Part shown: piece after piece, positions 27,326-38,976 of the stretch
Position numbering within the stretch: the first letter of the stretch is position 1
Layout of the letters: every line of letters begins with the position of its first letter
Source of the DNA: Vagococcus elongatus
GTDB taxonomy: Bacteria; Bacillota; Bacilli; Lactobacillales; Vagococcaceae
Assembly: GCF_003987645.1 (NCBI RefSeq)
Contig: NZ_NGKA01000001.1
Coordinates: 246,848 to 310,847, forward strand
Reading direction: 5' to 3'
Length of the DNA stretch: 64,000 nt
The notes under the pieces: model-generated
The model's input: the letters and a program-made list of their open reading frames with translations, nothing else
The model's database searches: none
Told to the model about the DNA's origin: nothing
Made by a program: the position numbers and the translations under genes

Positions 27326-29137
27326 TTAGGAACTAGCACTTTTTTTATTTACATCGATATGGTATTTATCTAATTTTCTATATAGCGTACTCCTAGCCAT
27401 ACCTAAGCGTTCAGCTGTTTGACTCAAATGATAATTTGTCTCTTTAAACATCTGAGTGATACGGTCCCTTTCGTTCAAAGGCTCAGAAGATGCTTCTGCG
27501 GGTATTTCCTTTTTCACCGTACCAATTTGAATCATTTCATGCACCTTTTTTTCGGGTGGAGCACTGAAAGGATAGAAAACATACAATCTTTCAAGAAAAT
27601 TTTGAAACTCCCGAATATTTCCGGCCCATTCGTAGGTTCTAGCTATATTAATTACTTCATCCATCCAATCCGGTTCCCAATTTTTAGCGAGACAAAAATG
27701 TTCTGCAAGTTCATAAAGGTCTTCTTGCCGCTTACGAAGAGGGGGCAAAGTCAAGGGAACGACATATAAACGATAAAATAAATCTTCTCTGAATTTTCCT
27801 TCTTGAACTAACCGCTTCAAATCCCTATTGCTAGCTGTGACTACCCTAAAATCTGAGTGGATTTCTTTTTCACTCCCTAAAGGTGTCACTTTCTTCTCTT
27901 CCAAAGCTCTCAACAGCGCTACTTGCATCCGAGGAGACATGCTGTCCACTTCATCTAAAAATAAAGTCCCCCCATCCGCCTGCTCTATCTTTCCTTTGTA
28001 TCCCTTGGACTGGGCTCCGGTAAAGGCTCCAGCAACATAACCAAAAAGCTCACTTTCTAATAAACTCTCACTCAATGAGCCACAGTTGACAGAAACCAAC
28101 TGTCCTTTCCGCCGACGACTATTAAAGTGAACAGTTTTTGCTGCGACTTCCTTTCCGCTACCTGTTTCACCGTAAATATGAATTGGTAAATCGGACTCAG
28201 CAGCTCGGATTAACTGGTTTAAAAAAATTCGATACTGACGATTTTTAGATTCTATACCAAAGGTTACATAGTCATTTGGTTTATTTTGACGGGAAAATTG
28301 GAAATAGTACCCGATTAATTGTTCATTTCTCATAAGCAAACGTTGCCTGTAGTCTCCCTGACATTCCGCCAACAGACTATCTACAGATTGCCCGAGCCAT
28401 TGCCTTTCTTCTTTGTCAAAATCTTTAGATAATCCAGCGACTCTCATTTTAGTATCGCAAAGGATACCATTTACAAAGGGGGTTTTCATGGCATCAAGTA
28501 ATTCCTGTTTTCTATTTTCAAAATAATTAAGCATCAGCGTTTGCTGAACATTTTTTGCAATCATTTGCATCGCTAACATTGTATAGTTTGCATCAGACAC
28601 TTCTTCCATCGTGGAGACATTTAAACAGGCAACAACTTCACCTTCGGGATCCAAAATTGGGGTGGAACTGCAAGTAAAAGGATGAGAAGCTTTTGCGAAA
28701 TGTTCAAATTTTTCTACTGTCACACTTTCAATCGTTCTCAAAGCAATGCCGATTGCATTCGTTCCCACTGCTTTTTCTGTCCAGACATTCCCTTCCGTAA
28801 AATTAATGTCATTAGCCTGGTGGCGGGTAGAATCGTTCCCATCACGCCAAATCACTACGCCATTTTTATCAGTTAAAATGAACAATGGTTTTTTTACACG
28901 CAAAAATTCGTTTAACCGACTTAATTCATACTTTATAATATCAATCAACATTGACATGTCTTTCTTAAGTGTTATCAAAGAAGTTTGTGAAACAGCTTCG
29001 GTACCACGATTAAGGTAAGGGTTTACATTTTCTTTTAGACAGTACTGCCAAGATTCAGAAATAAGTTCCGGTAAGGATAGTTGCTCAGTATCACTTGATT
29101 TTACGTACGTTTCCCACATTTTTTCGACTGACAGCAT
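27326..29137 (-). CDS. acoR: Sigma-54-dependent activator of acetoin catabolism
   Basis: A 603-residue enhancer-binding protein. The N-terminal half is a GAF-like sensor (about 60-210), and residues about 300-530 form the AAA+ domain: Walker A GETGSGKE, the sigma-54 contact loop GAFTGA, Walker B GGTLFLDEVD. A Fis-type HTH (NYHLSQTAERLGMARSTLYRKLDKY) ends the protein. It lies directly upstream of acoLABC on the same strand but is closed by its own terminator. It should sense acetoin and drive RNA polymerase-RpoN at 27159-27173. Confidence 0.93.
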   Translation of the reverse strand: MLSVEKMWETYVKSSDTEQLSLPELISESWQYCLKENVNPYLNRGTEAVSQTSLITLKKDMSMLIDIIKYELSRLNEFLRVKKPLFILTDKNGVVIWRDGNDSTRHQANDINFTEGNVWTEKAVGTNAIGIALRTIESVTVEKFEHFAKASHPFTCSSTPILDPEGEVVACLNVSTMEEVSDANYTMLAMQMIAKNVQQTLMLNYFENRKQELLDAMKTPFVNGILCDTKMRVAGLSKDFDKEERQWLGQSVDSLLAECQGDYRQRLLMRNEQLIGYYFQFSRQNKPNDYVTFGIESKNRQYRIFLNQLIRAAESDLPIHIYGETGSGKEVAAKTVHFNSRRRKGQLVSVNCGSLSESLLESELFGYVAGAFTGAQSKGYKGKIEQADGGTLFLDEVDSMSPRMQVALLRALEEKKVTPLGSEKEIHSDFRVVTASNRDLKRLVQEGKFREDLFYRLYVVPLTLPPLRKRQEDLYELAEHFCLAKNWEPDWMDEVINIARTYEWAGNIREFQNFLERLYVFYPFSAPPEKKVHEMIQIGTVKKEIPAEASSEPLNERDRITQMFKETNYHLSQTAERLGMARSTLYRKLDKYHIDVNKKSASS

Positions 29138-29346
29138 CCCTTTGCACTCCTTTACATTGTATTTCTCATCTCAGTATACCATTATTTCACAAACAAAAAA
29201 ACAAATTAACTCATTAATTAGAGTGATTTTATTATTAATAATAAATCAACTGTCAGGATTGATACTCTTTTCAGACAATGTTATATTGGAATCAAAAAGA
29301 AAAGGCACACAAGTCGCTTTTTTTTATACAATCAGGAGGTACTGTT

Positions 29347-29655
29347 ATGAATACACTCGTTGCTGTAGCTATTGCACCCTTTGGACAAGGAGAACATCTG
29401 TCAGAATATGTAGCAGAAGTAGTCAAAGTCATTGAGGACTCAGGTCTTCCCCATCGCACGACTTCGATGTTTACTGAAATTGAAGGAGACTGGGATGAGG
29501 TGATGGCAGTGATAAAAGAAGCCACATTTAAACTTGCAGAAAAAGGTATCCGAACCGAAGTTATTTTCAAAGCCGATATCAAACCGGGACAAACAAATCT
29601 AATCGATAGAAAAATAAAAAGTTTACAGGAGAAGATGGAAGGAAAAGAAGATTAA
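29347..29655 (+). CDS. MTH1187/YqgV-type thiamine-binding protein
   Basis: A 102-residue protein of the DUF77 family (MNTLVAVAIAPFG, then GLPHRTTSMFTEIEGDWDEVM), whose members bind thiamine or its pyrimidine part in the cytosol. The ATG at 29347 follows AGGAGGTACTGTT; the longer frame from 29278 has no site. It diverges from acoR. The link to the TPP-dependent AcoAB enzyme is only positional. Confidence 0.82.
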   Translation: MNTLVAVAIAPFGQGEHLSEYVAEVVKVIEDSGLPHRTTSMFTEIEGDWDEVMAVIKEATFKLAEKGIRTEVIFKADIKPGQTNLIDRKIKSLQEKMEGKED

Positions 29656-29999
29656 GTTTATTATAATGACGAACTAATCAGGTTATCTTCAGAAAACTAA
29701 ACAATGCAAGCATTATTTTCTCATCTTCTATTGATGCCAATGTTTTGATGCACGTTATACTTTTATTATCCATCATTATCAAATTGCGCGAAGTCCAACG
29801 ATAATTTTTTTACAACCTAAAACAACTTTCTATTCGAAGACATAATGACTCGAACTGAAAGTTGTTTTTCTTCACTTTTCAACAATTCTAACATCTTTCT
29901 AAAATTACTGATTTTAGCTGTAAACCTATCTCTTATCAATCAACAATATTCCAAAAAAGAGGAATCATTCAGCTTAATTTAACAAGTAAACACCAACAA
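29656..29999. other. Intergenic stretch of 344 bp
   Basis: Between the thiamine-binding gene and the convergent small membrane-protein gene. Apart from the hairpin at 29819-29879 I see no gene or conserved RNA. Confidence 0.6.
29819..29879. terminator. Long-loop hairpin, probable terminator
   Basis: AAAACAACTTTC (29819-29830) pairs perfectly with GAAAGTTGTTTT (29867-29878). The loop holds a second small hairpin (TTCGA...TCGAA). A T run follows on the plus strand. Confidence 0.7.
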
Positions 30000-30476
30000 T
30001 TATAAAAAATCTTTTTCTTCTCCAATAATCAGATTTTTCTTTTTATATTTTTTCCATGTCAAAACGCCCATAAGTGGTGAAAAAATACCAGCAATCAAAA
30101 TCCCACCAATCGCAGTCATTATGATTCTAAGTACAACTGTCCAAAAACCACCTAAATGAAACATATTATTTAACATTCTGCCAATGAAACTATCATTGTA
30201 CCAATATAAAGAATAGGGATAGAAAATTGCACTCACAATAGGAAGTCCCAATGATAATAGCATCAGTAACAGCCCCATGGCCCCACCCTGATAAGGGAAC
30301 ATCGCAAATAATATCAGACTATCTATAAACCAAACAACTGGGATGACTAACAATAAATGGGGCAGTTTTCTTTTCCAGTAATCTGGATGTAAATTTGCAT
30401 ATATCTCTTTCAATTTACTAATCGGATTAAAGCCTCCCTCATGAGGCGGTTGCACGTAATTTTTTCCTTCTGACAT
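30000..30476 (-). CDS. Small membrane protein paired with the beta-helix AAA+ gene
   Basis: A 158-residue protein: a polar N-terminal segment of about 40 residues, then about four hydrophobic helices (42-62, 66-88, 112-132 and one marginal) and a basic C-terminus. ATG 30476 is 7 nt after AGGAG and preferred over the ATG at 30482, which abuts the site. It starts 17 nt after the end of the AAA+ gene, so the two are co-transcribed. I recognise no family. It could anchor the AAA+ protein or be its client (inference). Confidence 0.75.
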   Translation of the reverse strand: MSEGKNYVQPPHEGGFNPISKLKEIYANLHPDYWKRKLPHLLLVIPVVWFIDSLILFAMFPYQGGAMGLLLMLLSLGLPIVSAIFYPYSLYWYNDSFIGRMLNNMFHLGGFWTVVLRIIMTAIGGILIAGIFSPLMGVLTWKKYKKKNLIIGEEKDFL

Positions 30477-30492
30477 TTTCATTCTCCTTTTT

Positions 30493-32424
30493 TTATAACT
30501 TCACTGCTAACAAATCTTCCTGAGTTATGACCGACATATCGGCATTTTCATTTTCAAAAAGTCTCAAAGCTAACTTTCTAATAATACGCTCGTTAAGATT
30601 ACGGACCCATCGACCATTACTAAAGTCATTACTCAATTCAAAATTATGTTGAACCAAGGCAGAATAGTCCTCTTCATTTACTTGATATTCTTTTTCATGA
30701 AGTTCTGCTAATCCGATAATAACGAGTTCATCTGGCGTGTAATCCTGGAAATCAAAGACATTCGGAATACGGCTCTTCAACCCTTCATTCATCTCAAGAA
30801 ACTTGTTCATATTATCCGTATATCCCGCAAAAATTATGACAATGTCTGCTCTATTATCCTCCATAAATTTAAGTATTTCGTTAATAGCTTCCAGTCCAAA
30901 ATCTTTTTCTCCGCCATTGGCCAGCGTGTAAGCTTCGTCAATAAATAAGACACCGCCTAAAGCAGACTCAAGAACTTCACGGGTTTTTATTGCAGTATGT
31001 CCAATATATTGACCAACTAAATCTGATCGTGAGACTTCAGCAAAGTAATTTTTAGAAATGATTCCTTTTTCATACAAAAGATTGCCGATAATCCGAGCAA
31101 CTGTTGTTTTACCAGTCCCAGGGTTACCCAAAAATAACGAATGCAATGTTAATACAGAGGTTCCTAACCCTTTCTTCTCACGAGCTTTATTCATTTGAGC
31201 TAGAGCGATAAACTCTTTGACATCTGATTTCACATTATTTAACCCAACCATATCATTCAATTTTTCAAAAGAAGACTTTTCACCAAAGTATTCAATTTCT
31301 AAATCACTGGATACAATGATCGGATTGCCATCCTCTCCCAAAACAAAACTCTCTTGCCCTTGATCGTATTCAAGTTGATGTAACCTTTTCACTTGAAATT
31401 CAACGTTCCGATCTAATTTGATATTCGGCGACGTTAACAAGCCAAAATTGATTGTCTCTGAAATAACAGAGGATTTATCATCGGCAAACAGATTAATTTT
31501 CCCATTTTTTTTCCCCAGTATGGAGAAAGTATTTGATTTAAACTGTGTTTCTTTTTGTAAAAACAAACTTTCAGCAAACACGCCTTTATCTGATGTCACT
31601 TCACACCCTAGAAAATTGGCTGAGTCAATTTTTCCTTCAGAAACTTTGACGGTTGAATCAATACCATGCAATGCTGAACTATAATTAGGCTGATAAATAA
31701 CAGTATTGTCTAGAGTTATTTCAGAATTTCTGCACATCACACAAGAATAGCTGGTTTTTTTAGTAACTTTCCCTCCGATAAATTCTGATGATTTAATATT
31801 TGCAAATGAATTTTCTCTTAGGAATAAAGCATTACTATCAAAATAGGTTACCATTGTATTGTTGCAGTTGATTTGGGAGTGGTGCACATAAACTCGAGCA
31901 TTTATTTCTGAATTATTTACCTTAAAATTGGAATTTTCTATGTAAACTTTATGATCTCCATCTTTAATCGCACTTTCTTCAACTCTCACATTATCGAAGG
32001 ATAAATTTGACTGTTTAGCCACATAAACAATTGGATAATTTTCCCCATCTGTTGCGGTATTTTCTATCACAAGGTTTTTCCCATTAACTGTTGCTTGATT
32101 TTGTACGTTCAAACAATTTCTTTTATCAAGAGTTCTCCTTAGACAAAGATTTTTCAAGGTAACTTCGACCTCATTTTTTACAAATATACCTGCTTCAATA
32201 GTTGGTAAAACTAGACCATTTTCTGTATTAAGTGTCTTACCTTGGATAGTTAAGTTTTTTTCTATTGTAATGACATCATCACCCGAATCTGGTGTAAAAC
32301 AGAATCCTTCTTGAATCTCGATGATATCCCCATCGTTGGCTGCTTCCAAAGCCGGCATTAAATCCCATGTTGACCTTCGTCTAAATATTGTTTTATCATC
32401 AGGTCCCACCAAATAAACCGCCAT
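30493..32424 (-). CDS. Beta-helix repeat domain fused to a CbbX/EccA-type AAA+ ATPase
   Basis: A 643-residue protein. The first 370 or so residues are a parallel beta-helix of the pectate-lyase/right-handed type: many short N-x-x-x-N/V repeats such as ENSNFKVNNSEINARVYV. Residues about 385-643 are an AAA+ module like CbbX, SpoVK or EccA: Walker A GNPGTGKTT (about 433), Walker B GVLFIDEAYTL (about 491), sensor region FAGYTDNM, arginine finger GLKSRIP. No signal peptide is seen, so it is cytosolic. The ATG at 32424 follows AGAGGAGAG. CbbX-class ATPases remodel or thread client proteins; the beta-helix may be the client-binding part. Function unknown. Confidence 0.85.
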   Translation of the reverse strand: MAVYLVGPDDKTIFRRRSTWDLMPALEAANDGDIIEIQEGFCFTPDSGDDVITIEKNLTIQGKTLNTENGLVLPTIEAGIFVKNEVEVTLKNLCLRRTLDKRNCLNVQNQATVNGKNLVIENTATDGENYPIVYVAKQSNLSFDNVRVEESAIKDGDHKVYIENSNFKVNNSEINARVYVHHSQINCNNTMVTYFDSNALFLRENSFANIKSSEFIGGKVTKKTSYSCVMCRNSEITLDNTVIYQPNYSSALHGIDSTVKVSEGKIDSANFLGCEVTSDKGVFAESLFLQKETQFKSNTFSILGKKNGKINLFADDKSSVISETINFGLLTSPNIKLDRNVEFQVKRLHQLEYDQGQESFVLGEDGNPIIVSSDLEIEYFGEKSSFEKLNDMVGLNNVKSDVKEFIALAQMNKAREKKGLGTSVLTLHSLFLGNPGTGKTTVARIIGNLLYEKGIISKNYFAEVSRSDLVGQYIGHTAIKTREVLESALGGVLFIDEAYTLANGGEKDFGLEAINEILKFMEDNRADIVIIFAGYTDNMNKFLEMNEGLKSRIPNVFDFQDYTPDELVIIGLAELHEKEYQVNEEDYSALVQHNFELSNDFSNGRWVRNLNERIIRKLALRLFENENADMSVITQEDLLAVKL

Positions 32425-32715
32425 ATCATACTCTCCTCTTTCCAACTAAAAATATAACCCTCTTTAATTAAATTACACTATCTAGCTAGATTAGTCTAGT
32501 GTTATTTATAAACATATGAATATATACTGTCATTTATTATTCAAGATACCTGAAAATGTTTATCATATTTAAAAATCTGTCAACTATTATTTTTTCTTTT
32601 GTTTTCCATCGATAACAGTCAACTAGTTTTGGGTAAGACGCAGTCTAATTTCCAGTATTTTTTTAATGCTCTTCTATTTTTATAAAATAACTATCTTAGA
32701 TAATTGAACTACAAA
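32425..32715. other. Upstream region of the beta-helix AAA+ gene
   Basis: Very AT-rich. It holds an inverted repeat ACACTA ... TAGTGT with a TCTAGCTAGA palindrome inside (about 32475-32506) just upstream of the gene. This could be an operator. No gene seen. Confidence 0.45.
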
Positions 32716-32755
32716 AATGCCTTTCTGATATCAAAAATGATATCAGAAAGGCATT
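32716..32755. terminator. Perfect terminator of the glycolytic operon
   Basis: Eighteen-bp perfect inverted repeat (AATGCCTTTCTGATATCA and its complement) with a 4-nt loop, followed by T on the minus strand, about 70 bp past the eno stop. Confidence 0.9.
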
Positions 32756-32825
32756 AATAAAACGCAAAGACATTTAAGTTAACTGAACTTCAAACAAACA
32801 TCCTCAGTTTTTAACTGTCAAAAGC

Positions 32826-34190
<1,365 letters not shown>

Positions 34191-34266
34191 TCAGCATAGA
34201 GCCTCGATCTCAGAAAATAATATCAAAATTTTCGTCATTGCTACCGATTAAAAGCCCTATAATTAC

Positions 34267-34295
34267 ATTCTAATTCGTTTCACTGCCAGTTGCAA
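34267..34295 (-). promoter_or_regulatory. Internal sigma-A promoter for eno
   Basis: Minus strand: TTGCAA (34290-34295), 17-bp spacer, TAGAAT (34267-34272), about 140 bp upstream of the eno start. The 194-bp gap here contrasts with the tight spacing upstream. Confidence 0.6.
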
Positions 34296-34318
34296 CGAAT
34301 ACCACTAAAAAACAGAGA

Positions 34319-35845
34319 TTACTTTTTAATTAAAGATTCTCCTGTCATTTCAGCAGGTTTTTCGATTTCTAATAAGTCAAGCATCGTTGGAGCTATATCA
34401 GCTAGACGTCCATCGTTACGCAGCTCCACATTCTTTTTAGTCACAATGACCGGAACAGGAACAGTCGTATGGGCAGTATGAGGATTGCCTTCAGGTGTAG
34501 ACATAGTTTCTGAATTGCCGTGATCTGCAAAAATAACGGCATACCCGTCTTTGGCTAATATGGCATCTACGACACGACCAAGATTTTCATCTACCGCTTC
34601 AATCGCTTTAATCGTTGGTTCCAGCATACCGGAGTGTCCAACCATGTCTGGATTAGCAAAATTCAAGATGATAGCATCATTTTTACCAGCTTCAATATCT
34701 GCCACCAAAGCATCTGTAACTTCATAGGCACTCATTTCTGGTTTTAAATCATACGTCTCAACTTTTGGCGAGTCAATCAAAATACGACTTTCACCAGGAA
34801 ACTCTTCATTGCGTCCGCCGTTCATGAAAAATGTGACATGGGGATACTTTTCAGTTTCAGCTATTCGCAACTGCTTTAAGTCAGCATTTGACAATACTTC
34901 TCCCAAAACATTTTTCAACTCGATTGGAGGATAAGCAACCTGTGCAACGATACTTGGATTATACAATGTCATCGTCACAAATTTAACGTGTGGATGATTC
35001 GTGCGGTCAAAATGTTCCCACTCTTCATCAGTAAAGGCATTGGATAGTTGAATCGCACGGTCTGGACGGAAATTGAAGAAAATGACTGCATCGTCTTCTT
35101 TAACCGTCGCAACTGGTTTGCCGTCTTTCTCAATAACAACAGGTACCACAAACTCATCGTTGACCCCTTGAGCATATGAATCTTCAATCGCTTGTACCGG
35201 ATCAGATGCCTTCACACCTTTCCCATTAACTAGAGCATTATAAGCTTTTTCTACACGCTCCCAGCGTCTGTCCCGATCCATCGCATAAAAACGACCAGAA
35301 ACTGTCGCTACTTCACCGTAGTTCAGCTCATCCATTTTTGCAACTAATTGTTTCATAAAGTCGGCTCCAGAAGTTGGAGGGACGTCTCGTCCATCTAGAA
35401 AAGCATGAACGTAAGTCTGCTTGACTCCTTTATCTTTTGCTAGTGCCAATAAGGCGTATAAATGATTTTGGTGACTGTGTACACCACCGTCAGATAGCAG
35501 TCCAAACAAATGTAGAGCTGTGCCTTTAGCAACCGCATGATCGATAGCAGATAAAATACCTTCATTAGTTTGAAATTCTCCATCAGAGATAGCTTTATCG
35601 ATTCTAGTCAAACTTTGATAAACGATACGGCCGGCACCAATGTTTGTATGACCAACTTCAGAATTTCCCATCTGACCTTCAGGTAGGCCAACATCTAAAC
35701 CAGATGCTTTCAATGTACTATGAGGATATTCCTCCCAATACTTATCGTAATTTGGTTTATTTGCTTGTGCTACAGCATTTCCAACGGTTTCATTACGCAA
35801 ACCAAAACCGTCCAGAATAATAATCGCAACTGGTGACTTACTCAT
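34319..35845 (-). CDS. gpmI: 2,3-bisphosphoglycerate-independent phosphoglycerate mutase
   Basis: A 508-residue Mn-dependent mutase (alkaline phosphatase superfamily). It opens with [10 protein letters not shown] (metal Asp), has [21 protein letters not shown] with the phospho-Ser, and [10 protein letters not shown] (metal ligands). It interconverts 3- and 2-phosphoglycerate. The start overlaps the last base of the tpiA stop (35845), so the two are coupled. Confidence 0.96.
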   Translation of the reverse strand: MSKSPVAIIILDGFGLRNETVGNAVAQANKPNYDKYWEEYPHSTLKASGLDVGLPEGQMGNSEVGHTNIGAGRIVYQSLTRIDKAISDGEFQTNEGILSAIDHAVAKGTALHLFGLLSDGGVHSHQNHLYALLALAKDKGVKQTYVHAFLDGRDVPPTSGADFMKQLVAKMDELNYGEVATVSGRFYAMDRDRRWERVEKAYNALVNGKGVKASDPVQAIEDSYAQGVNDEFVVPVVIEKDGKPVATVKEDDAVIFFNFRPDRAIQLSNAFTDEEWEHFDRTNHPHVKFVTMTLYNPSIVAQVAYPPIELKNVLGEVLSNADLKQLRIAETEKYPHVTFFMNGGRNEEFPGESRILIDSPKVETYDLKPEMSAYEVTDALVADIEAGKNDAIILNFANPDMVGHSGMLEPTIKAIEAVDENLGRVVDAILAKDGYAVIFADHGNSETMSTPEGNPHTAHTTVPVPVIVTKKNVELRNDGRLADIAPTMLDLLEIEKPAEMTGESLIKK

Positions 35846-36600
35846 TATTTAACAGCCTCCAACAAAGCAAGGAAGGATTCAGCATCAAGGCTTGCACCGC
35901 CAACAAGAGCACCATCAACGTTTTCTTTTGCCATATATTCAGCAATATTTTCTGGCTTCACAGATCCGCCATATTGGATACGAACTTTGTCAGCAACTGA
36001 TTTGCCATACAGCTTTTCAACTGTTGCCCGTACCACTCCGCAAATTTCATCAGCAATAGCAGCATCGGCAGATTTGCCAGTCCCGATTGCCCAAATAGGT
36101 TCATAAGCAATAACCATTTCGCTTACTTGTTCAGCAGTTAAATCAACCAAACCTGCTGTGATTTGTCCCTCAATCCATTCAGCCGTTTTACCAGCTTCGT
36201 AGGTTTCAAGAGATTCGCCACAACAGAAAATAGGTGTCATGCCGTTAGCAATGATTGCCTTTGCTTTTTTGTTGATATCTTCATCTGTTTCGTGGAAGTA
36301 TTCACGACGCTCGGAATGTCCGATGATAACATATTCTACACCTAAGTCAGCGATCGCTGCTGGTGAGTTTTCACCTGTGAAAGCTCCGGCATTTTCAAAG
36401 TAGCAGTTTTGCGCTGATAGCTGCACATCTGTTCCTTTGACTACTTCTTTTAATCCATGTAAAAATAATGCAGGGGAACCAATGACAGAGTCCACAGCAT
36501 CTTTACTAGGTATCTTTGTTTTTACAGCTTCTGCAAAAGCTAACGCTTCGCCAACTGTTTTATTCATTTTCCAGTTTCCTGCAATGATAGGTTTACGCAT
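35845..36600 (-). CDS. tpiA: Triosephosphate isomerase
   Basis: A 251-residue TIM barrel: start [14 protein letters not shown] (Asn/Lys), [11 protein letters not shown] with the electrophilic His, [16 protein letters not shown] with the catalytic Glu, and VGGASL for phosphate binding. It interconverts glyceraldehyde-3-phosphate and dihydroxyacetone phosphate. It is 61 nt after pgk. Confidence 0.97.
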   Translation of the reverse strand: MRKPIIAGNWKMNKTVGEALAFAEAVKTKIPSKDAVDSVIGSPALFLHGLKEVVKGTDVQLSAQNCYFENAGAFTGENSPAAIADLGVEYVIIGHSERREYFHETDEDINKKAKAIIANGMTPIFCCGESLETYEAGKTAEWIEGQITAGLVDLTAEQVSEMVIAYEPIWAIGTGKSADAAIADEICGVVRATVEKLYGKSVADKVRIQYGGSVKPENIAEYMAKENVDGALVGGASLDAESFLALLEAVK

Positions 36601-36661
36601 TTTAGTAACTCCTTAATAATTATGATAGTCATTCAGATATTATGCTGAAAGTGACATCTGT

Positions 36662-37852
36662 CTATTTTTCTGAAATTGCTTCTACACCTGGCAAGGCTTT
36701 TCCTTCTAGATATTCTAGAGAAGCGCCGCCCCCAGTAGAAATGTGTGTGAATTTATCAGCAAATCCAAGTTGAATCGCTGCTGCTGCAGAATCTCCACCG
36801 CCGATAATCGTTGTGGCATCCTCTAAATTAGCGATTGCTTCGCACACACCGATTGTTCCTTTAGCAAAATTACTCATTTCAAACACACCCATTGGTCCGT
36901 TCCAAACCACCGTTTTTGCACCGGCAAGTTCATTAGTGAATAATTCAATCGTTGCAGGTCCAATATCCAATCCCATTGAGCCTTCAGGGATTGTTCTGCC
37001 GTCGGAAATAAATGTTTCCACATCATTGCTGAACTCTTTAGCACACACTGAATCCACAGGTAAGACCAACTTGTCACCTGCTTTTTCGATTAGTGATTTT
37101 GCTAAATCTATTTTGTCAGCTTCTACAAGAGAATTACCGATTTCAATACCTTTAGCTGCGTAAAATGTATAAGTCATTCCGCCGCCGACTAATACTTTGT
37201 CAGCTTTGTCTAATAAATTCTCAATGACTCCAATTTTATCTGAAACTTTTGCCCCACCCAAAATTGCCACGAACGGACGTTTTGGTTCGTCTACAGCACC
37301 ACCGATAAATTTGATTTCTTTTTCCATCAAGAAACCGGCTGCTGATTCAAGGTGAGAAGAAATGCCGACGTTAGAGGCATGAGCACGGTGAGCTGTACCG
37401 AAAGCATCATTCACAAAAACGTCTCCTAAAGAAGCCCAATATTTACCTAATTCAGGATCGTTCTTGCTTTCTTTTTTGCCATCAATATCTTCGAAACGTG
37501 TATTTTCTACTACAAGAATTTCGCCGTCTTTCATAGCATTGATTGCTGCTTCTAACTTTTCTCCACGAGTTTCTGGAATGAAAGCAACTTCTTTTCCAAG
37601 CAATTCAGCTAAACGGTCTACTACTGGACGTAAAGATTTTCCTTCTTTATCTTCTTCTGTTTTCACGCGTCCTAGGTGAGAAAACAAAATTGCTTTTCCA
37701 CCTTGTTCAATGACATATTTGATTGTCGGCAGAGCCGCAACAATACGATTATCATCTGTAATGACGCCGTCTTTCAAAGGCACATTGAAATCAACACGTA
37801 TCAAAACTTTTTTATCTTTTAAATCAAGATCTTTCACAGTCTTTTTAGCCAT
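36662..37852 (-). CDS. pgk: Phosphoglycerate kinase
   Basis: A 396-residue kinase making ATP from 1,3-bisphosphoglycerate: [21 protein letters not shown], the hinge/nucleotide part [11 protein letters not shown], and [12 protein letters not shown] near the end. GGGAGG lies 12 nt before ATG, a somewhat long gap. It follows gap by 84 nt. Confidence 0.97.
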   Translation of the reverse strand: MAKKTVKDLDLKDKKVLIRVDFNVPLKDGVITDDNRIVAALPTIKYVIEQGGKAILFSHLGRVKTEEDKEGKSLRPVVDRLAELLGKEVAFIPETRGEKLEAAINAMKDGEILVVENTRFEDIDGKKESKNDPELGKYWASLGDVFVNDAFGTAHRAHASNVGISSHLESAAGFLMEKEIKFIGGAVDEPKRPFVAILGGAKVSDKIGVIENLLDKADKVLVGGGMTYTFYAAKGIEIGNSLVEADKIDLAKSLIEKAGDKLVLPVDSVCAKEFSNDVETFISDGRTIPEGSMGLDIGPATIELFTNELAGAKTVVWNGPMGVFEMSNFAKGTIGVCEAIANLEDATTIIGGGDSAAAAIQLGFADKFTHISTGGGASLEYLEGKALPGVEAISEK

Positions 37853-37936
37853 TTTAATTGATAGCCTCCCTTAATTCATCTTTCATATAGAGAAAAGCGA
37901 GGAAGCGCGCTGCTCCCCCGCTTTTTATTAAGCATA

Positions 37937-38935
37937 TTAACCTAATTTTGCAAAGTATTCTAAAGTTCTTACTAATTGTGCAGTGTAAGACATTTCGTTG
38001 TCATACCAAGCAACTGTCTTAACTAATTGTTTGTCGCCAACAGTCATTACTTTTGTTTGAGTTGCATCAAACAATGAACCGTAAACCATTCCGACAATAT
38101 CAGAAGAAACGATTGGGTCTTCTGTATAACCATAAGACTCGTTAGCGTCAGCTTTCATTGCTGCGTTTACTTCGTCAACAGTTACAGCTTTTTCTAAAAC
38201 AGTTATTAACTCTGTCAATGAACCAGTTGGTACAGGCACACGTTGAGCAGCTCCATCTAATTTTCCGTTTAATTCAGGAATAACTAGACCGATTGCTTTA
38301 GCAGCACCAGTTGTGTTTGGAACAATGTTAGCAGCTGCAGCACGCGCACGACGCAAGTCTTTATGCGGTGCATCTAATGTATTTTGGTCTCCAGTATAAG
38401 CGTGGATAGTTGTCATCAAGCCTTCTACAATACCAAATTTGTCTTGCAAAGTTTTAGCCATTGGAGCTAAACAGTTTGTAGTACATGAAGCACCTGAGAT
38501 AACAGTTTCCTTACCAGTCAAGATATCATGGTTAGTGTTGTAAACAACTGTAGGCACGTCGTTTCCGCCTGGTGCAGAAATAACGACACGTTTTGCTCCG
38601 CCCTTCAAGTGTTTTTCAGCACCTTCTTTGGAAGTAAAGAAACCAGTACATTCTAAAACGATTTCTACACCTAAGTCTCCCCAAGGTAGTTCTTCAGGGT
38701 TTCTGTTAGCCATAACTGTTACTTTTTTGCCGTTCACATCAAAGTAACCATCATGAACTTCAACATCACCGTTAAAACGTCCTTGTGTTGTATCATATTT
38801 TAACAAATGTGCAAGAGTAGCTGCATCTGTCAAGTCGTTAATTGCTACAACTTCGATACCTTCTACATCTTGAATGCGGCGAAATGCCAAACGTCCGATA
38901 CGTCCAAATCCGTTAATACCTACTTTTACTGTCAT
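37937..38935 (-). CDS. gap: Glyceraldehyde-3-phosphate dehydrogenase, type I
   Basis: A 332-residue enzyme: [15 protein letters not shown] for [18 protein letters not shown] with the catalytic Cys, and the [15 protein letters not shown] end. It is the central step controlled by CggR. AAAGGAGGAAATC lies before ATG. Confidence 0.97.
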   Translation of the reverse strand: MTVKVGINGFGRIGRLAFRRIQDVEGIEVVAINDLTDAATLAHLLKYDTTQGRFNGDVEVHDGYFDVNGKKVTVMANRNPEELPWGDLGVEIVLECTGFFTSKEGAEKHLKGGAKRVVISAPGGNDVPTVVYNTNHDILTGKETVISGASCTTNCLAPMAKTLQDKFGIVEGLMTTIHAYTGDQNTLDAPHKDLRRARAAAANIVPNTTGAAKAIGLVIPELNGKLDGAAQRVPVPTGSLTELITVLEKAVTVDEVNAAMKADANESYGYTEDPIVSSDIVGMVYGSLFDATQTKVMTVGDKQLVKTVAWYDNEMSYTAQLVRTLEYFAKLG

Positions 38936-38976
38936 GCTGGATTTCCTCCTTTAGAAAATCAAAAAAATTTTTTATT

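Noticed and set aside
29142..29435. Frame of 97 residues upstream of the thiamine-binding gene
   Set aside because: Overlaps the clear DUF77 gene in another frame and covers its promoter region; no site.
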